Of a DNA stretch of 8,747 nt, positions 1-6,182 are shown one piece after another. The translations under genes were made by a program, and so were the position numbers. Numbering within the stretch: position 1 is the first letter of the stretch; each line of letters opens with the position of its first letter. The stretch is from an uncultured Sphingopyxis sp. (GTDB lineage: Bacteria; Pseudomonadota; Alphaproteobacteria; Sphingomonadales; Sphingomonadaceae): assembly GCA_937957805.1 (NCBI GenBank), contig CALFXW010000043.1, positions 1-8,747 on the forward strand, given 5' to 3'. The notes below the pieces were generated by a model that was not told the DNA's origin, ran no database searches, and saw only the letters and a list, made by a program, of their open reading frames with translations.

Positions 1-1
1 G

Positions 2-241
2 ATGTCCGGGCATGGCTCGATCGAGACCGCGGTGAAGGCGATCAAGTTGGGGGCCTATGACTATATCGAAAAACCGCTCTCTCTCGAAAATGTGACGCTC
101 CGAGTGAAACACGCTCTGGATCAACATCTTATACAGGTCGATGAATCACGGTTTGTGCAACTAACCGTTTCTAAACCCTGCATCTACCTACTTGCCGCTT
201 CACTCGCTCACAGCGTTAGCGCCAACCCTGCCAAAGAGTGA
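2..241 (+). pseudogene. C-terminal part of an NtrC-type response-regulator receiver domain, cut at the left edge and apparently truncated
   Basis: The reading frame is open at the left edge, so the gene begins outside the window; the first Met is only the residue before the conserved SGHG. Counting from that Met, S2 fits the receiver switch Ser/Thr, Y21 the aromatic switch residue, and K24-P25 the conserved Lys and cis-Pro at the end of beta-5. The amphipathic alpha-5 helix follows to about residue 44. This pattern (SGHG, AVKAIKLGAYDYIEKP) is typical of receivers on NtrC/NtrX-like sigma-54 activators. After about residue 50 the translation stops resembling any receiver, linker or AAA+ domain and ends at a TGA. 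No Walker A or GAFTGA-like sequence occurs downstream in any frame I read. It is either a broken regulator or a stand-alone receiver with an odd 30-residue tail; I favour broken. The receiver assignment is firm, the pseudogene status is inference. Confidence 0.6.
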
Positions 242-265
242 CAAAATGGTTTTCCAAAATGTCAC
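238..265. repeat. 28-bp imperfect inverted repeat just after the truncated regulator
   Basis: GTGACA at 238-243 is mirrored by TGTCAC at 260-265, and inside these TGG (247-249) is mirrored by CCA (254-256). Nine of twelve possible pairs match around a TTTT centre, with three A-A mismatches. The left arm overlaps the TGA stop at 239-241. It could be a weak terminator or a dimeric protein-binding site; there is no clear T-tract after it. Confidence 0.4.
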
Positions 266-309
266 CCTTTACCCTTCCACATCCACTATCATATCTATGG
301 GAGTCGTAG

Positions 310-329
310 GGGCGGGATTCATCCCGCCC
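310..329. repeat. Perfect 9-bp palindrome, REP-like element
   Basis: GGGCGGGAT (310-318) and ATCCCGCCC (321-329) form a perfect 9-bp stem around a 2-nt centre (TC). It is preceded by GTAG and followed by a second G/C arm (GTCGCCCCGCC, about 340-350) that could pair alternatively with the GGGGCGGG arm. Elements starting GTAGGGGCGG with a matching palindrome are, from memory, frequent intergenic repeats in deltaproteobacteria, Nitrospirae and similar groups rather than sphingomonads. No T-tract follows, so a REP-type repeat is more likely than a terminator. Confidence 0.5.
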
Positions 330-547
330 GCTTGCATGGTCGCCCCGCCGCACCTTAACATCAGGAAATAGGCCACACCGTGACGAACGCCTACCTTCGA
401 CCTTTACCTTTTAACCTTTAACCACTGTCCGACGACGACGACGATAAGCGCAGCTATCCTGTGGACGACGAATAGCACCACACTAAACGGTGGAGATACA
501 TTTTCGGTGGTAACCAATGAGGCAATAATCTATAAAGATCCTTAAAG

Positions 548-681
548 CCCCTCCCTGACGCTTTGGGGAGGGGTTGGGGTGGGGTTGTCAGCAATGGGCA
601 AGGCCGACATGCCCCACCCCGCTGCGACTAGCCAGCAAGCTGGCAAGTCTCTCTGCCCCTCCCCTTCAGGGGAGGGGTTTT
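548..681. repeat. Four-hairpin G/C-rich intergenic repeat cluster
   Basis: Four inverted repeats follow each other in about 130 bp. Hairpin 1: CCCCTCCC (548-555) with GGGAGGGG (566-573). Hairpin 2: GGGGTGGGG (576-584) with CCCCACCCC (612-620), extended by TGTC (586-589) with GACA (606-609). Hairpin 3: GCCAGC (631-636) with GCTGGC (639-644), 2-nt loop. Hairpin 4: CCCCTCCCC (656-664) with GGGGAGGGG (669-677), loop TTCA. The outer ends are themselves inverted copies (CCCCTCCC left, GGGGAGGGG right), as in a small non-autonomous mobile repeat. Similar G/C-block repeats are, from memory, common between sphingomonad genes. Confidence 0.65.
656..681 (+). terminator. Hairpin with TTTT tail, candidate terminator 11 bp past the thiolase stop
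   Basis: This is a perfect 9-bp stem with a 4-nt loop (656-677) followed by TTTT (678-681), which gives an intrinsic-terminator shape for plus-strand transcripts coming from the left. For the minus-strand thiolase operon the same stem forms, but the sequence beyond it is CAGAGAGAC, with no U-tract. The minus-strand copy of the hairpin at 548-573 is followed by CTTT and may do that job. The pair may therefore terminate in both directions. Confidence 0.45.
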
Positions 682-688
682 AGTAAAA

Positions 689-1861
689 TCAAAGCCGTTC
701 GATAATCGTGACATTGGCGACACCGCCGCCTTCGCACATGGTTTGCAGACCATATTTGCCGCCATTGGCCTTTAACACGCCAAGCAAGGTCGCCATCAGC
801 TTTGTGCCCGATGCGCCGAGCGGGTGACCAAGCGCGATTGCCCCGCCGTGCATGTTGATGCGTTCGGGGTCAGCCCCTATATGCTTCAGCCAGGCGAGCG
901 GAACCGGCGCAAACGCCTCATTCACCTCATAAGCGTCAATATCAGAGATTTTGAGGCCGGCACGAGCGAGCGCCCGGTCGGTCGCAAATAATGGTTCTTC
1001 GAGCATGATGACAGGGTCGCCCGCGGTCACCGTCAGATTATGGATCCGCGCGCGCGGGGTCAGCCCATGCGCCTTGAGCGCGGCTTCGGACACGATCAGG
1101 ACGGCAGAGGAACCATCGCAAATTTGCGATGCGTTGGCCGCGCTGATCGCCCCACCCTCTTGCAGCAATTTGACACTCGAAATCCCTTCGAGCGTTGCGT
1201 CAAAGCGGATGCCTTCGTCGACATCATGGCGCACCACCCCGTCGGGCGTTTCCACATCGAGCGCCAGAATCTCCTCCGCAAAGCGCCCTGCCTGACTGGC
1301 CGCCGCCGCACGATGATGGCTGGCGAGCGCAAAGCGGTCGAGGTCGTCGCGGGTAAAGCCATGTTTTTTGACGATCATTTCGGCGCCCATGAACTGCGAC
1401 CATTGGATGCCGGGATATTTCGCCTCCAGCCCGGGGGATTTATAATGGCCCAGACCCTCCTTCATATGGAACATCGCGCTCGACCCCATGGGGACGCGGG
1501 TCATGCTTTCAACGCCCGCTGCAATCACCACATCCTGCGTGCCCGACATCACCGCTTGGGCTGCAAATTGCATCGCCTGTTGCGATGAGCCGCATTGCCG
1601 GTCGATGGTCACTGCCGGGGTGCGTTCACCCAAATGCTTGGTGGCGAGCACCGCATTGCGCCCGACCTGCATCGCCTGTTGCCCCGCCTGCGTCACGCAG
1701 CCCATGATGACATCATCAACCGCTGCACCGTCGATGCCGCTGCGTTCGACAATCGCATCGAGGCTGGCCGCCGCCAGATCAACCGGGTGCCAAGCGGCGA
1801 GCCGCCCGCCGCGCTTGCCGCCGGCAGTGCGCACTGCATCGACAATATATGCCGTAGTCAT
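689..1861 (-). CDS. Thiolase family protein (acetyl-CoA C-acyltransferase)
   Basis: A 390-residue thiolase of normal length. It should cleave a 3-ketoacyl-CoA with CoA to release acetyl-CoA (or run in reverse, joining two acetyl-CoA) in the cytoplasm. Seen in the sequence: nucleophilic Cys90 in the DRQCGSSQQ motif, the NEAFAPV motif at 314-320, His346 in GGAIALGHPLGASG, and the second catalytic Cys376 in MCEGGGVAN. The Met start has an AAAGGA Shine-Dalgarno (1871-1876, minus strand) 9 nt upstream. The gene lies 34 bp after the acyl-CoA dehydrogenase on the same strand, so they are probably co-transcribed and the thiolase would finish a beta-oxidation-like round. The N-terminal half, especially the QCGSSQQA and GCVTQ stretches, recalls FadA5/FadA6-like steroid thiolases as much as PhaA. 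Chain length and substrate cannot be read from the sequence. Family assignment is very firm. Confidence 0.95.
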   Translation of the reverse strand: MTTAYIVDAVRTAGGKRGGRLAAWHPVDLAAASLDAIVERSGIDGAAVDDVIMGCVTQAGQQAMQVGRNAVLATKHLGERTPAVTIDRQCGSSQQAMQFAAQAVMSGTQDVVIAAGVESMTRVPMGSSAMFHMKEGLGHYKSPGLEAKYPGIQWSQFMGAEMIVKKHGFTRDDLDRFALASHHRAAAASQAGRFAEEILALDVETPDGVVRHDVDEGIRFDATLEGISSVKLLQEGGAISAANASQICDGSSAVLIVSEAALKAHGLTPRARIHNLTVTAGDPVIMLEEPLFATDRALARAGLKISDIDAYEVNEAFAPVPLAWLKHIGADPERINMHGGAIALGHPLGASGTKLMATLLGVLKANGGKYGLQTMCEGGGVANVTIIERL

Positions 1862-1895
1862 AAGCCTCTATCCTTTTGTAAAACCGACGGCAGCA

Positions 1896-3050
1896 TCAAA
1901 GCGTGCGGCCGATCAATTCCTTCATAATTTCATTGGTTCCGCCGAAAATGCGGGTGACGCGCGCCCCGCGCCAGGCCCGGGCGATGGCATATTCATTCAT
2001 ATAACCCGCCCCGCCATGAAGTTGCAGGCATTTGTCCATCACTTCCCATTGCAGTTCGGTGTGCCATAATTTGGCTGCCGCCCCCTCCTCCGGGGTCAAT
2101 TCGCGCTTTAGATGACGGGTGAGCGCCCAGTCGAGGTGCGCCCAGCCGACCTGCAGCTTGGATTTGAGGTCGGCCAGCGTGAAGCGGGTGTTCTGGAAAT
2201 CGAGCACCGGCTTGCCAAATGCTTTGCGTTCGCGGGTGAAGGCGACCGTATCGTCAAAGGCGCGCTGCGCCGCCGCCTGCGCGCCGACTGCAATCGACAG
2301 CCGCTCCTGCGGCAGTTCGCTCATCAGATAGATAAAGCCCTTGCCCTCCTCACCCAGGCAATTGGTGATGGGCACGCGGACGTCGTTAAAGAATAGCTCC
2401 GACGTGTCGGCTTCATCCAGCCCGATTTTGTCGAGGTTGCGGCCACGCTCAAACCCTTCGCGCTCCGCCTCGACCAGCACAATCGACACGCCCTTCCACG
2501 CCGGTTGCACGTCGGTGTCGGTCTTGACGCAGACGAGGATCAGGTCGGCATTCTGCCCGTTGGTGATATAGGTTTTGCTGCCGTTGATGACATAATGATT
2601 GCCATCTTTGCGCGCGGTGGTGCGCATGCCCTGCAAATCGCTGCCGGTGCCCGGTTCGGTCATGGCGATGGCGGTGACCACTTCGCCCGACACCATTTTG
2701 GGGAGCCAATGGCGTTTCTGTTCTTCGCTGCCATAGCTGACGATATAATTGCACACGATGTCGCTTTGCAGCGAGAAACCGGTCGCCGCGCGGCCATAGT
2801 AAGCGCTTTCTTCATCGACGATGGCATTATAGCCAAAATCGAGGCCGAGCCCGCCATATTCCTCCGGCACAGTCGGACAAAGCATGCCCAATTCCCCGGC
2901 CTTGGGCCAAATATCCTTCGGCACAATGCCGTCTTCGGCCCATTGGTTGGCGTGGGGGGCAATTTCGCTTTCGAGGAAGGCGCGCACCGTGCGGCGGAAC
3001 GCCTCATGATCCTCGCTATAGGCACTGCGCGGAATATTATCGAGCGACAT
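1896..3050 (-). CDS. Acyl-CoA dehydrogenase, LCAD/isovaleryl-CoA-dehydrogenase-like active site
   Basis: A 384-residue FAD enzyme expected to oxidise an acyl-CoA to the 2-enoyl-CoA, passing electrons to electron-transfer flavoprotein. Seen: the first family signature AMTEPGTGSDL (129-139), the RKAFG flavin-region motif (275-279), and the C-terminal QLHGGAGYMNEY / FGGTNEIMKELI region (343-380). At the MCAD catalytic-Glu position there is Gly370, while LPQER offers Glu249 where human LCAD and isovaleryl-CoA dehydrogenase place their base, so the long- or branched-chain type is inferred. Gly362 stands where the family signature usually has an Asp/Glu/Asn (RGAR instead of RDAR). The start is supported by GGGAG (3057-3061, minus strand) 6 nt upstream. 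It is the first gene of a likely operon with the thiolase and is divergent from the lactonase, with a dyad operator candidate 45 bp upstream. Exact substrate unknown. Confidence 0.95.
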   Translation of the reverse strand: MSLDNIPRSAYSEDHEAFRRTVRAFLESEIAPHANQWAEDGIVPKDIWPKAGELGMLCPTVPEEYGGLGLDFGYNAIVDEESAYYGRAATGFSLQSDIVCNYIVSYGSEEQKRHWLPKMVSGEVVTAIAMTEPGTGSDLQGMRTTARKDGNHYVINGSKTYITNGQNADLILVCVKTDTDVQPAWKGVSIVLVEAEREGFERGRNLDKIGLDEADTSELFFNDVRVPITNCLGEEGKGFIYLMSELPQERLSIAVGAQAAAQRAFDDTVAFTRERKAFGKPVLDFQNTRFTLADLKSKLQVGWAHLDWALTRHLKRELTPEEGAAAKLWHTELQWEVMDKCLQLHGGAGYMNEYAIARAWRGARVTRIFGGTNEIMKELIGRTL

Positions 3051-3095
3051 AAAATTCTCCCATTGGACTCATATTGCCTTGGGCAACAGCAAAGC

Positions 3096-3115
3096 TGACG
3101 TTTACGTTCGCGTCA
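3096..3115 (-). promoter_or_regulatory. Dyad-symmetric candidate operator overlapping a -35-like TTGACG
   Basis: On the plus strand this reads TGACGTTTACGTTCGCGTCA. Outer TGACG/CGTCA arms and a central ACGT are symmetric, giving TGACG-N3-ACGT-N3-CGTCA. On the minus strand TTGACG (3111-3116) looks like a -35 box for the acyl-CoA dehydrogenase operon, with no strong -10 at 17-19 bp. That arrangement, an operator in an over-long spacer, is typical of MerR-family activators. ACGT-rich palindromes are described for LiuR-type MerR regulators of branched-chain and fatty-acyl-CoA catabolism in proteobacteria. The match is from memory and only in general form. Confidence 0.4.
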
Positions 3116-3161
3116 AGTTGCTAAACGCCGAAAGGAGGGGATTTTTACATCGGCCCACGCA

Positions 3162-4127
3162 ATGCTATGCCGCACCGCAATGACCCTGTTTGACCCCATG
3201 GCTTATATTGGCACCGCCCCGCGCCCCTTTGCCCCGACGCGCGCCATCCGCGCGCTGCTGGGCGAATGTCCGCGCTGGCACGGGGCGGAGGGGGCGCTTT
3301 ATTGGGTCGATATTGCCGCGCAAAGCCTCCACCGCTGGTCGAGCCGGAGCGGCTTTGTCGCAACACGCCAATTTGACGCACCGGTTGCCTGTTTTGCCTT
3401 TCGCAAACAAGGCGGCCTCATCCTCGGCATGAAAAATGGCTGTGCGACGATTGATGACTGGAATGCGCCGGTCAAAGATTTCGGCGACCAATTTCTGGCT
3501 GATCAGCCGCTCCACCGGCTGAATGACGGCCGCTGCGATGCAAAGGGCAATTTCTGGGTCGGCTCCACCAACCGCGACAAGGCGCATCGCAATGCCGGTC
3601 TGTGGCGCATCAGCCCCGATGGCAGCGTTCAGCAAATGGTGGACGGCATGGCAACCGCCAATGGCGCGGCGTTCAGCGGGGACGGGCAATATTTCATCCA
3701 CACCGATACGCCGACACACCTGTTGCGCCGCTATGCGCTTGGCGCCGACCATGACAGCCTGCCAGCGGCAGAGGCTTGGCATCAATTCGCCGCGCACAAG
3801 CCCGATGGCAGCGCCGCCGTCGGCAAGGGCTATGGCAGACCTGATGGCGGCAGTTTCGATATAGCCGGCGATTATTGGAGCGCGCTGTTCGACGGGTGGC
3901 GGGTGGCGCAATTGGCCGGGGATGGCAGCATTGTCCGCACTATCCCCTTGCCCGCCGCGCGCCCAACGATGGTCGCCTTTGGCGGTGCAGATTTATGCAC
4001 CGCCTTTGTGACCAGCGCGAGCGAAGGACTGACCGGCTGGCGGCGCTGGCGGCAACCCGACGCCGGGCGCATCTTTGCCTTTCGCGTCGAAACGCCGGGC
4101 CTTGCCGAATTTCCATTCGACGGCTGA
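3162..4127 (+). CDS. SMP-30/gluconolactonase family sugar lactonase
   Basis: A 321-residue cytoplasmic beta-propeller protein of the regucalcin/gluconolactonase family, expected to hydrolyse a sugar lactone (gluconolactone, xylonolactone, arabinolactone or similar) to the acid. Family landmarks are in order: LGECPRWH with metal-ligand Glu35, RLNDGRCDAKGNFWVGS with Arg119 and Asn121 in substrate-contact positions, ATANGAAFSGDG with metal-ligand Asn167, and YGRPDGGSFD with metal-ligand Asp228. All three divalent-metal ligands of the family are present, so it is probably active. Length is slightly above the usual 290-300. The start is uncertain: in-frame ATGs lie at 3162, 3180 and 3198 and none has a well-placed Shine-Dalgarno; the only strong one, GGAGGGG (3134-3140), is 21 nt before 3162. 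The gene stands alone, divergent from the acyl-CoA operon and convergent with DUF885. The sugar cannot be named. Confidence 0.88.
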   Translation: MLCRTAMTLFDPMAYIGTAPRPFAPTRAIRALLGECPRWHGAEGALYWVDIAAQSLHRWSSRSGFVATRQFDAPVACFAFRKQGGLILGMKNGCATIDDWNAPVKDFGDQFLADQPLHRLNDGRCDAKGNFWVGSTNRDKAHRNAGLWRISPDGSVQQMVDGMATANGAAFSGDGQYFIHTDTPTHLLRRYALGADHDSLPAAEAWHQFAAHKPDGSAAVGKGYGRPDGGSFDIAGDYWSALFDGWRVAQLAGDGSIVRTIPLPAARPTMVAFGGADLCTAFVTSASEGLTGWRRWRQPDAGRIFAFRVETPGLAEFPFDG

Positions 4128-4142
4128 ATAGCAGCTTCCTTG

Positions 4143-4169
4143 CCGTCATTCCGGCGCAGGCCGGAATCC
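4143..4169. repeat. REP-like hairpin between convergent genes
   Basis: ATTCCGGC (4148-4155) and GCCGGAAT (4160-4167) form a perfect 8-bp stem with a GCAG loop, within the widespread GTCATTCCGGC...GCCGGAATCC type of intergenic repeat. It fills most of the 51 bp between the stops of the lactonase and the DUF885 gene. It is followed on the plus strand by an A-run (4170-4175), so on the minus strand a T-run precedes rather than follows the stem. It may still act as a bidirectional transcription barrier or mRNA 3'-end protector. Confidence 0.7.
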
Positions 4170-4178
4170 AAAAAATGC

Positions 4179-6005
4179 TCACCCCATCATTGCAATGCGG
4201 GCGCGCACCCTTTGTTCGAGGATGGACAGCGGCATTGCCCCTTCGAGCAATATTTGGTGGAACGCCTTCACGTCAAAACGCGTGCCGAGCGTAGCCTCTG
4301 CCTCCGCGCGCAGCCGCGACCATGTCATATGGCCGACCTTGTAACTGCACGCCTGCCCCATCTTGGTGCAATAACGCTCCACCTCCCGCTGGCAGCGTGG
4401 ACGGGCAAAGCCCGTGGTCGCCGCCAGATAATCGGTCGCCTGTTCGCGCGTCCAACGCAGATGGTGGATGCCGGTATCAACCACCAGCCGCGCCGCGCGG
4501 AACAAAAAGCTTTGCAGATAGCCCGCACGTTCCAGATCATTTTGGTAGGCCCCCAGTTCATCGGCGACCTGTTCAGCATAGAGTGCCCACCCCTCCGAAT
4601 AAGCGGAAAAGCCGCCGATCTTGCGCAGCATCGGGATATCACCCGATTGTTGCGACAGGCTGATTTGCAGATGATGCCCCGGCGATCCTTCGTGAAAAGT
4701 CAGTGCGGGCAGTGAATATTTGGGCCAGTCGCCGACATCCTTTAAGTTGATGAAATATATCGCCGGGCGCGACCCGTCGAGCGAGGCGCGATTATAATAG
4801 CCGTTGGACGCGCCATCCTGAATCTCCGCAGGCACGCGCCGGATTTCGAGCGGCTGGGTCGGCAGCGTTGCAAATGCGCGCGGCAACATGGCGTTGATAT
4901 GGGCAACGCTGGCATTCAGCCCGTCGATCAGCGCGGCGCGCCCGGCATCATCATTGGCATATAATTGTTCGGGCCGGACATTGAGCGCGGCGAGCCGTTC
5001 GCCAACGCTGCCTTGGGTAAAGCCGCTGGCACGCAAAATCTGGTCGAGCGCGGCGCTGATTTCGGCAACCTGCTCCTGGCCCAATGCATGTACTTCGGCG
5101 GGGCTCAGGCGCGTCGTCGTCGCATGGGCAAGCGCCATGGCGTAAATTTCATCACCCTTGTCGAGCCGCCATGCCCCATCGCCCGTGCGCACTGTGCCGC
5201 GCTGTTCCTCCAGCATCGCGATCTGCCGGTCGAGCGCGGGGTAGACTTTGTCAGCGACAATGTGCGCCGCACGTCCGCGCCAATCCCCCCCGATCTGCGC
5301 TGCCGCCGCGCGCGTCGCGACAGAATTTGCCATGTTCGATGCATCGGGTGCAGCGCTGCGCAGGCGGCGCATTTGCCCCAAGGTCAGATCGATCGACCAA
5401 TCGGGCGGCAGAAACCCCCTTGCAGCATCGTCGGGCAATTGGGCTGTTTCTTCATCCATGCGCGGTCCGAATTGGTCGAGCCGCGATAAATAGGCTTCGC
5501 AATCATCCCCATTGGCGATGGTGTGCGCGGTGTTGAGGAAATCGGGCACGCGGAAATAGGCGCCGCCCTGTTGAAAGATGCGATAGGGGGTTTGCGCCGA
5601 ATCGCGGCCAAAATGCTGATATGGTTCAAGCCGCGTTTCCAATTGATAGGTGATGACGTCCAAATTGGTTTGCGCATTGGTGCTGAGGGCCGCCCGATCC
5701 ACCTGTCGCAATTGCACCAGCTTTTGTTCCGTGCGCGCCGCATCGCGCGCCTGCTCTGCTGCGGTACGCGGGGTAAGTTCGGATTTAAGCGCCGCAAGCG
5801 CCCCCTTGTCGAGGCCGAGCGAGGTCGCCAGTTCGGGGGAGCTTGCAACATCATCGGCAAAAAAAGCTTGGAAGCGGGTGTTGAGAGCGGCATCGCCCCC
5901 GCCGCTTTGCAGCATCGCCGCGCGGGCCGCTTGCGGCAGAACCGCCGCGCCAGCCAATGTGCCCAACCCCCTGCTGCTGATTTTCAGAAAATCCCGCCGA
6001 TCCAT
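4179..6005 (-). CDS. DUF885 family protein, Tat-exported putative zinc metallopeptidase
   Basis: A 608-residue DUF885 protein. The N-terminus RRDFLKI followed by a hydrophobic stretch (14-24) and an A-R-A cleavage site (27-29) is a twin-arginine signal, so the folded protein should reach the periplasm. The C-terminal half carries the family's metal-binding-like motif HEGSPGHHLQ (438-447; more often HEAYPGHH), then YSEGWALYAE (469-478) with Glu471 as likely third ligand. DTGIHHLRWT (510-519) and MGQACSYKVG (549-558) are also family blocks. The arrangement recalls a gluzincin peptidase; activity and substrate are inferred, and the family is annotated as of unknown function. The start is supported by GGGGAG (6014-6019, minus strand) 8 nt upstream. 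It is divergent from an exported M3 oligopeptidase 177 bp away, which suggests joint peptide degradation in the envelope. Full length, no break seen. Confidence 0.92.
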   Translation of the reverse strand: MDRRDFLKISSRGLGTLAGAAVLPQAARAAMLQSGGGDAALNTRFQAFFADDVASSPELATSLGLDKGALAALKSELTPRTAAEQARDAARTEQKLVQLRQVDRAALSTNAQTNLDVITYQLETRLEPYQHFGRDSAQTPYRIFQQGGAYFRVPDFLNTAHTIANGDDCEAYLSRLDQFGPRMDEETAQLPDDAARGFLPPDWSIDLTLGQMRRLRSAAPDASNMANSVATRAAAAQIGGDWRGRAAHIVADKVYPALDRQIAMLEEQRGTVRTGDGAWRLDKGDEIYAMALAHATTTRLSPAEVHALGQEQVAEISAALDQILRASGFTQGSVGERLAALNVRPEQLYANDDAGRAALIDGLNASVAHINAMLPRAFATLPTQPLEIRRVPAEIQDGASNGYYNRASLDGSRPAIYFINLKDVGDWPKYSLPALTFHEGSPGHHLQISLSQQSGDIPMLRKIGGFSAYSEGWALYAEQVADELGAYQNDLERAGYLQSFLFRAARLVVDTGIHHLRWTREQATDYLAATTGFARPRCQREVERYCTKMGQACSYKVGHMTWSRLRAEAEATLGTRFDVKAFHQILLEGAMPLSILEQRVRARIAMMG

Positions 6006-6182
6006 CTGCTTGGCTCCCCATTATGATGTGACGACATTTGTGGCCGATAGTGGCGGCAGTTGCAATGCTTTGCGCCTCCCGCCGCCATAGCTGTGCTATT
6101 GGCATAAGGCAGTTTGCACTTGCATGATGGGACAGCCGCCTTAGGAAGAGGGGCAATCGCACCATATCGGGAGTATCGGGCC
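6006..6182. promoter_or_regulatory. Divergent promoter region between DUF885 and M3 peptidase genes
   Basis: These 177 bp must hold both promoters. A short inverted repeat ATAGC (6087-6091) / GCTAT (6095-6099) with a TGT centre lies near the middle and could be an operator. I find no -35/-10 pair convincing enough to name in either direction; TTGGCA at 6099-6104 is the best -35-like hexamer for the M3 gene but lacks a good -10 partner. Confidence 0.35.
6169..6173 (+). promoter_or_regulatory. Shine-Dalgarno that fixes the M3 peptidase start
   Basis: GGGAG lies 9 nt before the ATG at 6183. The same frame is open upstream to a TTG at 6114, but that start lacks this spacing and would place 23 residues in front of a clear lipoprotein signal peptide. 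The 6183 start is therefore preferred. Confidence 0.7.

Larger units (their letters stand above)
242..688. other. Non-coding region, 447 bp, between truncated regulator and thiolase gene
   Basis: No convincing gene is seen on either strand. From left to right it holds most of the 28-bp inverted repeat (to 265), a palindromic element (310-329), a C/T-rich stretch with TTTAACC-type short repeats (about 400-422), a GAC triplet run (430-440), and the four-hairpin G/C repeat cluster (548-681). The 241-300 stretch has 23 G/C of 60, against 42 of 60 in a sample inside the thiolase gene (1021-1080), so the left part is compositionally unlike the core. Confidence 0.6.

Noticed and set aside
395..440. 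TTTAACC-type and GAC triplet short repeats, considered as CRISPR or tandem array
   Set aside because: Units are too short and too few, with no spacer regularity.
475..493. CACC...GGTG short inverted repeat in the left intergenic region
   Set aside because: Only four pairs around a 9-nt gap; expected by chance in a window of this size.
951..2069. Long plus-strand open frames (951-1295, 1040-1588, 1488-2069) opposite the thiolase
   Set aside because: They are mirror frames of a firmly identified gene; their translations are Arg/Ala/His-rich and show no family motif.
2505..3098. 197-codon plus-strand frame opposite the acyl-CoA dehydrogenase
   Set aside because: It lies antisense to well-conserved flavin and catalytic motifs, and its translation shows no recognisable domain or signal.
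3165..3911. 248-codon minus-strand frame opposite the lactonase
   Set aside because: The plus strand carries all SMP-30 metal-ligand motifs; the antisense protein has no recognisable features.
6087..6099. ATAGC/GCTAT inverted repeat as a definite operator
   Set aside because: Five pairs only; mentioned in the divergent promoter region but not strong enough to claim as a regulatory site.
6114..6182. Upstream TTG extension of the M3 peptidase
   Set aside because: It would bury the lipoprotein signal 23 residues in; the ATG at 6183 has a GGGAG site at proper spacing.
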